Assembly: GCA_017466525.1 (NCBI GenBank)
Contig: JAFTTY010000006.1
Span: 1-33,806, forward strand
Direction of reading: 5' to 3'
DNA from: Alphaproteobacteria bacterium
Lineage (GTDB): Bacteria > Pseudomonadota > Alphaproteobacteria > Rs-D84
DNA: 33,806 nucleotides
Part shown: positions 22,090 through 29,525 of the stretch, piece by piece
How the letters are laid out: every line of letters begins with the position of its first letter
Position numbering within the stretch: the stretch's first letter is position 1
Notes under the pieces: model-generated
Seen by the model: only the letters and a program-made list of their open reading frames with translations
Told to the model about the DNA's origin: nothing
The model's database searches: none
Translations under genes and position numbers: made by a program

Positions 22090-23812
22090 ATATTGTCATA
22101 CGTTCGGCAATTTGTTGCTGAACATAGGCGTCTTCGCTGTTGTACAGCGGCCAATTACCGTTGGCTAGTTCTTCCATTGATGTTAATGGCTGATTCAATC
22201 GTGCGCGATACAGCCATAAATTAGACATTACGCGTTTTATATAACTGCGGGTTTCGTATGCAGGAAAGCTTTCGATATATAACAATGGGTCATATGTATA
22301 GAACGACTTTTCAAATTTGACCATTGTTCCCATGCCGGCATTATATGCCGCCAACATCTTTATGATATTGTTTTCAACGCTGGGGTGTGCCAACAGGTCT
22401 ACGATATATTGTTGACCCAAGAACATATTGTGTTCTGGGTTTGACATATCGATTTGCGAAATGTCCACCTTGTTTTTACGCGCGACGCGTTTGGCTGTGC
22501 TGGGCATTAATTGCATAACGCCGTTGGCGCCAGCGGTGGATTTTGCAGATACGCGGAAATTACTTTCTTGTTTTGTTATCGCCAACAGTAATGCACGGTC
22601 GATTGACCAGCCACCCATTGGTTCCCAATCGGGCAGGGGGTACTGTGCAGAATAAATAATGTCGTCGTCAATTTCCAAGATGCCACGGTCTTTGATAACG
22701 CTGGCGGATTGGATTGAAACGCGTGGCATACTGTACGCGGTTGCAATAGAATTTACAGCGTGTAGTGTTCTGTCGGATGCCTTGGATGTGATTAAATATT
22801 TTAAATATTCTTCGGCGCGGTCTTTGCGACCAACCTGTAATAATGCCAGTGCGATTTTTCCGTATTTTGTGTTGCTTAATTCGATATAGTCTTCGTCTGT
22901 GACGTCGTTTTCAAAGAATTCATATTGTGGTTGCTGACCCAACATTGTTGCGGATAATGCGCCATAAAATGCCATCGGATATGTTGCCGCCACGCGCCAG
23001 TACTGCTGTGCTGTTTCGCGGTCCCCGTTAAAATCAGCCGAGCGACCTGCCCAGAATGCTGCCTCTGTCTTTCTGGCGTTGTTGATTTGTTTTAAATCCA
23101 GAATACGACTGAAATATTTTTGTGCCTCTGTATAATTTTCTTCTTTGAAGTATAGTAATCCCATTGCCCACAGACCGTATTCGGAACGTGCGTCAGATGC
23201 AGTAAAACCCCATTTCTTTGCCAATTCCATTTCGCCATTTGTATAATATATGTATGCCAGACGGCCAGAAAGACGACCATAATCTGATTCGGTTAATTTC
23301 TTTTTGAACGATTTGTCTTCCAGAATTTGACGGGCGATTTTTGTTGAGCCAGTGCGAATTGCGCGTTTGAATTCGTTGATTTTTTTGTTTGTTGCGCCTG
23401 TATATTTCTTGGCGGTCCATGTTTCAGATTGTGCGGTTTCAATCGATTCGGGTCCTGTCATAATATTTGGAACGCGTGCGCGACGGACGGTGGCTTTCTT
23501 TATCTTGGCCAATTTTTCCATGCGCTGTGCCCCCGGCATATCATAGTAGCGTTCCATCCATGCAACAATTTCGCGGCCGCGTGTGCGATATGAATCTGAT
23601 ATATAGCGCTGATATAAAACTTCGTTCATTAACAGTTTGTCTGCAATTTGATTTTCAACCTTTATTGCCGTGTCGATTTTTTCTTTGTCTTGTAACATAA
23701 ATATTTGTTCATAAAGACTGGCGTCGACGTCTGTTAAAATTTGTGGCGTATCCACCGCCATCACAGTCAGCGGCAAAAACAAACCGATAAAAAGGGAAAT
23801 TATTTTTTTCAT
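22088..23812 (-). CDS. Lytic murein transglycosylase (Slt70-like)
   Basis: A periplasmic enzyme that cleaves the MurNAc-GlcNAc bond with formation of 1,6-anhydroMurNAc. The 574-residue protein has a signal peptide (MKKIISLFIGLFLPLTVMA), a long helical superhelix like the U-domain of Slt (about 30-390, with RLAYIYYTNGEMELAKKWGF), and a C-terminal SLT domain. The catalytic Glu416 is in ITKQESNFR, followed by STAGANGVMQLMPSTA and AAYNAGMGTM. Domain order and length fit soluble lytic transglycosylases. nrdR lies 12 bp upstream on the same strand, so they are probably co-transcribed. Confidence 0.9.
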   Translation of the reverse strand: MKKIISLFIGLFLPLTVMAVDTPQILTDVDASLYEQIFMLQDKEKIDTAIKVENQIADKLLMNEVLYQRYISDSYRTRGREIVAWMERYYDMPGAQRMEKLAKIKKATVRRARVPNIMTGPESIETAQSETWTAKKYTGATNKKINEFKRAIRTGSTKIARQILEDKSFKKKLTESDYGRLSGRLAYIYYTNGEMELAKKWGFTASDARSEYGLWAMGLLYFKEENYTEAQKYFSRILDLKQINNARKTEAAFWAGRSADFNGDRETAQQYWRVAATYPMAFYGALSATMLGQQPQYEFFENDVTDEDYIELSNTKYGKIALALLQVGRKDRAEEYLKYLITSKASDRTLHAVNSIATAYSMPRVSIQSASVIKDRGILEIDDDIIYSAQYPLPDWEPMGGWSIDRALLLAITKQESNFRVSAKSTAGANGVMQLMPSTAKRVARKNKVDISQIDMSNPEHNMFLGQQYIVDLLAHPSVENNIIKMLAAYNAGMGTMVKFEKSFYTYDPLLYIESFPAYETRSYIKRVMSNLWLYRARLNQPLTSMEELANGNWPLYNSEDAYVQQQIAERMTI

Positions 23813-23824
23813 TTTATTATATCA

Positions 23825-24325
23825 TCAGAATAATGACGTCTTGGGCAGTTTGCATACCACTGCGTCATCTTTATCCTCTGGTATTTGGTCAATGATTTTT
23901 TTGAAATCTGATACGCGTGAAAACTTGCGATAAACAGATGCAAAACGTACGAACGCGATTGGGTCCAGATTTAATAATGAATCGGATACCATTTGGCCAA
24001 CCATAACACTGGTGACCGTATCGTCTGGTGTTTCTGTTTCCAGACGGCGATGGATTGAGGTAACCAGTTTTTCGATTTGTTCGTCGCCAACATCACGATT
24101 ACGACAGGCTAACTTTATGCTGCGACGCAGTTTTTCGCGATCAAATGCCTCTAACTTGCCGCTATTTTTGCGAACCATTAGGTCGCGCATTTGTACGCGT
24201 TCAACGGTTGTGAACTTGGCACCACATTGTTCGCAGACACGACGACGGCGAATAATAGCGTCTTCGATATCTGGGCGTGAATCCGTCACACGACTATCCG
24301 TAGAATTGCAATATGGACATCTCAT
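23825..24325 (-). CDS. nrdR: Transcriptional repressor NrdR
   Basis: NrdR senses ATP/dATP and represses ribonucleotide reductase genes. The 166-residue protein has the N-terminal zinc ribbon, C3-x2-C6 (MRCPYC) and C31-x2-C34 (CEQC), followed by the ATP-cone (VRKNSGKLEAFDREKLRRSI), normal in order and close to normal in length, with a slight C-terminal extension. The start at 24325 gives the canonical MRCPYCNSTDSRV; an in-frame upstream start adds MLPYIT and is unlikely. No Shine-Dalgarno is visible and the probable promoter sits directly upstream, so the mRNA may have almost no leader. A lytic transglycosylase gene follows. Confidence 0.95.
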   Translation of the reverse strand: MRCPYCNSTDSRVTDSRPDIEDAIIRRRRVCEQCGAKFTTVERVQMRDLMVRKNSGKLEAFDREKLRRSIKLACRNRDVGDEQIEKLVTSIHRRLETETPDDTVTSVMVGQMVSDSLLNLDPIAFVRFASVYRKFSRVSDFKKIIDQIPEDKDDAVVCKLPKTSLF

Positions 24326-24333
24326 GGTTATAT

Positions 24334-24362
24334 ACGGTAGCAATCAAATCCGAACTTGGCAA
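24334..24362 (-). promoter_or_regulatory. Possible promoter of nrdR
   Basis: On the minus strand TTGCCA (24357-24362) and TACCGT (24334-24339) are 17 bp apart, 8 nt before the ATG. The -10 is poor; the adjoining TATATAA is an alternative. Confidence 0.35.
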
Positions 24363-24495
24363 GTGATTTTATTTTTCAAAAAAAAATGCATTTTCATAAA
24401 AATCAAGTGTTTTATTTCAAAAATGTGGGGTGGGGTGCAAATTTTTATGCTTAAAAATATGATAAAATGTCTTGCATAGGGAGAGCGTGAGAGAG

Positions 24496-25596
24496 ATGAA
24501 CAAATACCTGAATCAAATTTTGCTGGGCGATTGCATTGAATTGATGCGTGGTTTGCCAGATGCATCTGTTGATGCGGTATTTGCTGACCCACCATATAAT
24601 TTACAGTTGGGTGCCAAGACATTATATAGACCCGAAGATCAGACCGCGGCACGTGCAGTGCGTGATTCATGGGATTCTTTTGAATCAGCAGCGGCATATG
24701 ATGAATTTACGCGTCAATGGCTGGCGGAATGTAAACGTGTGTTAAAACCAAATGGGGCCATGTGGACGATTGGCAGTTATCATAATATCTTTCGTGTTGG
24801 TGCAGCGTTACAGGACATGGGTTTTTGGATTTTGAATGACGTTGTTTGGGTAAAGACAAATCCAATGCCGAATTTTCGTGGAACGCGCTTTACAAATGCG
24901 CATGAAACATTAATTTGGGCAACTCCAACAAAAACAGGTAAATATACGTTTAATTATGAAACGATGAAAAAATTAAACGGTGGAAAACAGATGCGTTCTG
25001 ATTGGGGGTTGAATATTTGTCTGGGCGAAGAACGTGTAAAGGGCGCAGATGGTAAGAGTTTGCATAACACCCAAAAGCCACTGGATTTGTTGCATCGTGT
25101 TATTTTGGCGTCGACCAAGCCAGGTGATATTATCTTGGATCCTTTTATGGGGTCGGGTACAACGGCGGTTGCGGCGCGTGAATTGGGTCGTCAATTTATT
25201 GGTTTTGAGCGGGAGGCAGAATATGTGGCCGCAGCCCGTGAACGTGTTGCCGTGGCAAAACCAATTGATTTGTCTGATATAGAGGTTGCAAAACCAAAAC
25301 GTGAAGAGGTTCGTGTTGCCTTTAAAGAATTGATAGAGGCAGGATTGTTGTATGTTGGTCAAACGTTGGTTAGTCCGCGTGGTGAACGCGTCATGATAAC
25401 GCGTGATGGTATGTTGACCCATCCATTAATGGGCAAGGCGTCAATTCATGTTATGGCGGCAAAGTTGCAACGCAGTGTCAGTTATAATGGTTGGGATTAT
25501 TGGTCTGCGCAAAAGCGTGATGGTTCGTTGGTGCCAATTGATGATTTGCGTAAATATGTTCGTCAGATTAAATCTGATATGAAACAGGTTGCATAA
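24496..25596 (+). CDS. ccrM: CcrM-type adenine-specific DNA methyltransferase (GANTC family)
   Basis: An N6-adenine methyltransferase; the alphaproteobacterial family methylates GANTC and takes part in cell-cycle control. The 366-residue protein has the catalytic motif DPPYN (31-35) early and the AdoMet-binding motif DPFMGSGTT (about 220) late, the beta-class order. NTQKPLDLLHRVILAS lies between. The C-terminal ~85 residues (KELIEAGLLYVGQTL ... WSAQKRDGSLVPIDDLR) correspond to the DNA-recognition domain of CcrM. The start is ATG 24496 (MNKYLNQILLGDC); an in-frame TTG at 24472 is less likely. GAGAG upstream is a weak ribosome binding site. A TATGAT box near 24459 may be its -10. A GANTC site (GAATC) lies within the first codons (24510-24514). 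Confidence 0.93.
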   Translation: MNKYLNQILLGDCIELMRGLPDASVDAVFADPPYNLQLGAKTLYRPEDQTAARAVRDSWDSFESAAAYDEFTRQWLAECKRVLKPNGAMWTIGSYHNIFRVGAALQDMGFWILNDVVWVKTNPMPNFRGTRFTNAHETLIWATPTKTGKYTFNYETMKKLNGGKQMRSDWGLNICLGEERVKGADGKSLHNTQKPLDLLHRVILASTKPGDIILDPFMGSGTTAVAARELGRQFIGFEREAEYVAAARERVAVAKPIDLSDIEVAKPKREEVRVAFKELIEAGLLYVGQTLVSPRGERVMITRDGMLTHPLMGKASIHVMAAKLQRSVSYNGWDYWSAQKRDGSLVPIDDLRKYVRQIKSDMKQVA

Positions 25597-25621
25597 AAAA
25601 TCCCTGATTTGGGATTTTTTT
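25595..25621 (+). terminator. Terminator of ccrM
   Basis: AAAAAATCCC (25595-25604) pairs with GGGATTTTTT (25611-25620) around TGATTT. It overlaps the ccrM stop. Confidence 0.87.
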
Positions 25622-25680
25622 TATGGTGTTTGTTTTTTATATATGTTAAAATATTTTTACAAGAAGTTTTTGGGGGAGGT

Positions 25681-27249
25681 ATGAAAAAATACATTATATT
25701 TTCGGTCTTTGTAGTGTTTTGTATGGTGGGGTTGACTAATCCTGCGCCGGCGGCTGTTGACCCAAGTGTTTCGCCAAAGGTTGAACAACAGCCAGAGGCA
25801 GGTTCGTCATCGCAGTCAAAGTCTGGTTCGTCGTCACAGCCAAAGGCGACGGTTGAAAAGACTGTTTCTGGTGTTGTTTATGGTAAGAATTCAGACGGAA
25901 CAGAGGAGGTGTTGTTGGGCGCAACTGTTTCGATTAATGGTGTGAAAAGTGGCTCGTATGGTAAGAATATTACCGTTTCTACAGATCCAGATGGAAAATT
26001 TACATTGTCGGGGTTTGATAAAAATGCAACTGATTTGACGGTTAGTTATATTGGCTTTAAAGATGCAGTCTATAAAATGTCGCCATCTAAATTATCTGAG
26101 ACTGGATTGCGGATCGTCTTGGAGGGGTCTACCGAACAGTTGGGCGAGGTTATTGTTGTTGCATGTGATGGTTTAAGTTTGAATAAGTTGCACGCAAAAA
26201 CGGCTGCGGCGATAAACGATACCTGTGTGCCAATTACGTGTGCCGATGGATATGTCTTGGTTGATGCAAATAATAATCTGGCCACCCAACCGGCAACCTG
26301 TAACGCGCAAGAGTTTAAAACGTGTAAGGCAGGTTTTAAATGTGTGGTTTCTGGAGCACAGAATGCAAAGCCGATAACAAAACTGGAACCAGGGGTTGTA
26401 AATGGTGTGTCGATTCCAGGTGCGTTGCCAACAAAGCCAGGCGATTTGAAAATTGAAAGACCAAATTTAAAACCAACGGAACAGCCTACGAATTTGGCAG
26501 GTTGTTTTGAAGTGGTTGATGCGTGGAATTATTGGGTGTATTTTGAACATGCAAAGAATACGTTAAGTGATGCGTGTCGTGCCCATGTGGAAAAAGAATT
26601 AAATAAATTGTTGGGTGTGCAAGATGCTGCAACGATTGGTTGTATTAATATGGTTGGTTATGCAGACGCAACAAATGCCAGTGGCAGTTTTGATAACGGC
26701 AAGTTGAGTTTGGATCGTGCAAATTATGTTCATAAATTGGTGCCAGCAAATTTGCAGTCTATGGTTAAGCCGCGTGGTGGTGGTGATGTGACAGCGTTGG
26801 CAAATGATGGTCGCGGAACTGCAAATGCCAAGGAACGTTCTGTACATGTGTTTATTGGTTCGTGCCCAATTGTACAACCGGTTGTACAGGGTAATACAGA
26901 GACACAAGTTACAGTTAATGTTAACGTGAGCCAGAATGTTGTTACAGAAGAACAGCTGCGTGCCGAATCCCGTGTAAAAATAATTGCTGCGGGTAAGGTA
27001 TTGAACAGCATTTCAGAACAGTTCAAGACCAGTGTATGGAAGAACAAAGAAGGTGGATTTAATACAGCGCGTTTGGCGTCTGATAGTATCGCGGGTGTTG
27101 TATTAGGTACAGCTGGTGGATTGATCACAAGTAATATTATCAAAAAGAACCAGATTAAGGGTGGCTTTGAAGATATTAAATGTACCATCGGTGGTCAGGT
27201 TGTTTCCGAGTTTGGTGATGACTTCCAGGTTGGAATTGGATTGAGATAA
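25681..27249 (+). CDS. Exported protein with SusC-type carboxypeptidase-regulatory-like domain and OmpA-like domain
   Basis: A 522-residue envelope protein. After a signal peptide (MKKYIIFSVFVVFCMVG...PAPA) and a Ser/Gln/Lys linker comes a CarboxypepD_reg-like beta domain (about 62-155): TVSGVVYG, LLGATVSINGV, DPDGKFTLSGF and LTVSYIGFKDAVYK. It ends in LGEVIVVACD, which mirrors the LDEVVVVGYG segment at the start of Bacteroidetes SusC/RagA receptors. No TonB barrel follows. Instead there is a Cys-containing region (about 175-225), an OmpA-like peptidoglycan-binding domain (about 270-400, with NMVGYADATNASG and NAKERSVHVFIG), and a Gly-rich hydrophobic segment (GVVLGTAGGLITSNII) near the C-terminus. 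GGGGGAGG precedes the ATG. It stands alone with its own terminator. Confidence 0.8.
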   Translation: MKKYIIFSVFVVFCMVGLTNPAPAAVDPSVSPKVEQQPEAGSSSQSKSGSSSQPKATVEKTVSGVVYGKNSDGTEEVLLGATVSINGVKSGSYGKNITVSTDPDGKFTLSGFDKNATDLTVSYIGFKDAVYKMSPSKLSETGLRIVLEGSTEQLGEVIVVACDGLSLNKLHAKTAAAINDTCVPITCADGYVLVDANNNLATQPATCNAQEFKTCKAGFKCVVSGAQNAKPITKLEPGVVNGVSIPGALPTKPGDLKIERPNLKPTEQPTNLAGCFEVVDAWNYWVYFEHAKNTLSDACRAHVEKELNKLLGVQDAATIGCINMVGYADATNASGSFDNGKLSLDRANYVHKLVPANLQSMVKPRGGGDVTALANDGRGTANAKERSVHVFIGSCPIVQPVVQGNTETQVTVNVNVSQNVVTEEQLRAESRVKIIAAGKVLNSISEQFKTSVWKNKEGGFNTARLASDSIAGVVLGTAGGLITSNIIKKNQIKGGFEDIKCTIGGQVVSEFGDDFQVGIGLR

Positions 27250-27264
27250 AAATAAGGTTAGTAG

Positions 27265-27290
27265 AAAAACGCCCCGTTTGGGGCGTTTTT
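27265..27290 (+). terminator. Terminator of the OmpA-like gene
   Basis: An 11-bp perfect stem, AAAAACGCCCC (27265-27275) with 27280-27290, around GTTT. Confidence 0.9.
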
Positions 27291-27318
27291 ATAAGGTTTG
27301 TTTTTTTTTGTTTGGGGG

Positions 27319-28047
27319 TTACATAACAAAATCTTCGCCCAGGTAAACTTTCTTTACCATTTCGTCTTGGACGATTTCGGGTGTTGTACCGTGTTTTAAT
27401 ATTTTTCCGTCATGCAAAACATAACTGCGATCAGTAATCCCCAGTGTTTCACGAACGTTGTGGTCGGTAATAATCACGCCCAGTCCGCGATTTTTTAGTT
27501 GTGATACCAGGCTGCGTATTTCGTTCACCGCGATTGGGTCAATCCCTGCGAAAGGTTCGTCCAATAATATGAATTTTGGGTCGTTAGCCAGGGCGCGCGC
27601 AATTTCGACACGACGACGTTCACCCCCAGATAGCGCAGTTGCAGGACTGCGACGCAGGCTGGATATTGAAAATTCTTCCAGTAATGAATCGAGTTTCTTT
27701 TGGCGTTTTTTTCTGTCTGGTTCGACAACCTCTAAGATTGCCATAATGTTTTGTTCGACGGTCAGACCGCGAAAAACACTGTTTTCCTGGGGCAGATAGC
27801 CAATGTGTAGGCGTGAACGCTGATAGAATGGCAGGTGGGTTATGTCTTGGGAATTTAGGAAAATTTGTCCGCCTGTTGCAGATAATTGTCCTGTTATGCA
27901 ATAGAAAGCAGTTGTTTTTCCTGCGCCATTTGGTCCCAATAGCCCGACCGATTCGCCTTGGCGTGCTTCTAAAGATATATCCTTTATGACCATACGTTTT
28001 CCGTATGATTTTGATAAATGTTGAACGCGTAGTATAGATTGTTTCAT
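27319..28047 (-). CDS. lptB: LPS export ABC transporter ATPase LptB
   Basis: The cytoplasmic ATPase that powers lipopolysaccharide extraction by LptB2FGC. The 242-residue protein has Walker A GPNGAGKTT (38-46), the Q-loop LPQENSVF, signature LSGGERRRVEIARAL, Walker B FILLDEPFAGIDP and the switch His in ITDHNVRETL, the last two being strongly LptB-like. Its ATG overlaps the lptC stop (ATGA), so translation is coupled. The usual gene lptA between lptC and lptB is absent here, and rpoN, which often follows, is not seen. Confidence 0.95.
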   Translation of the reverse strand: MKQSILRVQHLSKSYGKRMVIKDISLEARQGESVGLLGPNGAGKTTAFYCITGQLSATGGQIFLNSQDITHLPFYQRSRLHIGYLPQENSVFRGLTVEQNIMAILEVVEPDRKKRQKKLDSLLEEFSISSLRRSPATALSGGERRRVEIARALANDPKFILLDEPFAGIDPIAVNEIRSLVSQLKNRGLGVIITDHNVRETLGITDRSYVLHDGKILKHGTTPEIVQDEMVKKVYLGEDFVM

Positions 28048-28523
28048 AATTTAATCACCAATTCGTTTGTTCGTAATTTGTCGCCATTGCTGGAATCAAC
28101 ATGTACGTTGCCAGTCAATGTAATACGTTTTTTCTTGCGATTGTATTGTCCTTTGTTCGCAGTTATATTATCTGTAATTTTCTTGCCACCGGTTACACGA
28201 CTGATTGTGCCGGATACGGTATTCATAAATATTATATCTGGGTTATCGTATTCTTGGTACCCTGTTTTTGCGCGTAATCTAAATGGTTCGCCGTTTTTGT
28301 CGGTTCCAACAAATGAAGCACCAGACATTTTAAACTGGTTGCTGACGATGTCTGTCATATTTACTGCGGAAATTGGTGTCCATAATAATTGTTTTGTAAA
28401 CAGTGGTGCAGCAACCAGTGCTGCAATCATAACCAGCCCCCAGCCAGTAAAAAAGAACTGCCACAGGCGTTTTAATCGCTTGTGTTTGGTAAGGATAATA
28501 AAACTGCGTTTATCTTTTTTCAC
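28044..28523 (-). CDS. lptC: LPS export protein LptC
   Basis: A bitopic inner-membrane protein that passes LPS from LptFG to LptA. The 159 residues comprise a basic N-terminus (KHKRLKRL), one membrane helix (about 23-42, GWGLVMIAALVAAPLF) and a periplasmic beta-jellyroll (MSGASFVGTDKNGEPFRLRA, ITANKGQYNRKKKRITLTGN). The start is GTG 28523: a TAAACT box ends 6 nt before it and no Shine-Dalgarno is present, so the mRNA is probably leaderless. The stop overlaps lptB by ATGA. Confidence 0.88.
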   Translation of the reverse strand: MKKDKRSFIILTKHKRLKRLWQFFFTGWGLVMIAALVAAPLFTKQLLWTPISAVNMTDIVSNQFKMSGASFVGTDKNGEPFRLRAKTGYQEYDNPDIIFMNTVSGTISRVTGGKKITDNITANKGQYNRKKKRITLTGNVHVDSSNGDKLRTNELVIKL

Positions 28524-28529
28524 ACATGC

Positions 28530-28558
28530 AGTTTAGCGCGAAGATAATAAAAATGCAA
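28530..28558 (-). promoter_or_regulatory. Promoter of lptC-lptB (leaderless geometry)
   Basis: On the minus strand TTGCAT (28553-28558) and TAAACT (28530-28535) are 17 bp apart; 6 nt then separate the -10 from the GTG start. Confidence 0.6.
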
Positions 28559-28567
28559 TTTTTATAT

Positions 28568-28595
28568 TTGTCTGTATAATTTTTTATGTTATAAT
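28568..28595 (+). promoter_or_regulatory. Promoter of the exported hypothetical gene at 28610
   Basis: TTGTCT (28568-28573) and TATAAT (28590-28595) are 16 bp apart. Another TATAAT lies at 28575-28580 and could serve as an alternative -10. Confidence 0.5.
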
Positions 28596-28609
28596 AACTT
28601 TCAAGAGAG

Positions 28610-29419
28610 ATGAAAAAGCCCCTGATGTTCTTTATCGCTATTTTGATGGCTGTACAAGGTACGGCGGGTGCGATAACAATTAAAAAAGCAACAGTTGTAA
28701 AAAAGCAAGAGTCGTCCGTGAAAGATATGGGGGCCAGTTTGGTGCCGACAATAATGGGATTGGTTAGTGGTGTACAGGAAATTTCAAAAAAACAAAAAGA
28801 ATTAACAGAAGAATGTCGTCCAACATCTCAGGAAATTAACTGGGTTAATGGTATTATCAAAGAATGGGCGAAAACTGGTGCTGCAACTGCGGATGAGGTA
28901 AAGTCAAAACTGGGGATGGAGCCGTGTCCTATGCCCGAAGGTGGTTATGAACAAAATATCAAATTGGCTGCAGATATTGAAGATGACAGTTTGCGTTGTT
29001 ATGACTGGTTTGGTGGCGATGCAAATAGGTCTGCTGTTTGGTATCGTTTTCCAATGGCAAAGTTGGCGTACTATTGTGCCGATGGTTCAATAGATAGTTG
29101 TGCAGAGAAAAATCGTAAATATGTTTCTAATATTTATGACGTCTTTAATTTGGTTGATTTTTCAACAGCAGATTATACCAAGGAAGATGCAACCAAGGCG
29201 CAAAAATTGACGGATAAAATTGAAAAGTGCTCGTTTGCAAAGTTGAATGAAAAGAAAAAAGCAATTTGGGGTGAATTCTTGGTCAATACAATTGGAAACG
29301 TTGGACAAAAGACAAATACAGGAACTATTATGCAGTCGGTCAGTGGTATTGCCAGCAGTGGTGGTTTGGGCGGTTTGTCATCGTTGGGTGGTATTGCGTC
29401 ACAGTTTATGAATAAATAA
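28610..29419 (+). CDS. Exported protein of unknown function (269 residues)
   Basis: A secreted or periplasmic protein I cannot assign. The signal peptide is MKKPLMFFIAILMAVQGTAGA. The mature part is helical with eight cysteines at residues in TEECRPTS, MEPCPMP, SLRCYDWFGG, AYYCADGSIDSCAEKN and EKCSFAKL, consistent with disulfides. The C-terminus is Gly/Ser-rich (SSGGLGGLSSLGGIASQFMNK). Codon use matches neighbours. It has its own promoter and terminator and lies between lptC (divergent) and the OmpA lipoprotein, so an envelope role is likely, but this is context only. Confidence 0.75.
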   Translation: MKKPLMFFIAILMAVQGTAGAITIKKATVVKKQESSVKDMGASLVPTIMGLVSGVQEISKKQKELTEECRPTSQEINWVNGIIKEWAKTGAATADEVKSKLGMEPCPMPEGGYEQNIKLAADIEDDSLRCYDWFGGDANRSAVWYRFPMAKLAYYCADGSIDSCAEKNRKYVSNIYDVFNLVDFSTADYTKEDATKAQKLTDKIEKCSFAKLNEKKKAIWGEFLVNTIGNVGQKTNTGTIMQSVSGIASSGGLGGLSSLGGIASQFMNK

Positions 29420-29420
29420 C

Positions 29421-29449
29421 AGAATCCCTGGTTTGGGGATTCTTTTTTA
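29421..29449 (+). terminator. Terminator of the 28610 gene
   Basis: AGAATCCC (29421-29428) pairs with GGGATTCT (29436-29443) and is followed by a T tract. Confidence 0.85.
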
Positions 29450-29464
29450 TGGTGTTTTTTCTGC

Positions 29465-29493
29465 TTTACTAAGATTAAGAAAAATCGTATAAT
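29465..29493 (+). promoter_or_regulatory. Promoter of the OmpA lipoprotein gene
   Basis: TTTACT (29465-29470) and a perfect TATAAT (29488-29493) are 17 bp apart; AAGGG follows 9 nt before the ATG. Confidence 0.55.
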
Positions 29494-29525
29494 ATAAAGG
29501 ATTAAAGAAAGAAGGGAAATTTAAC

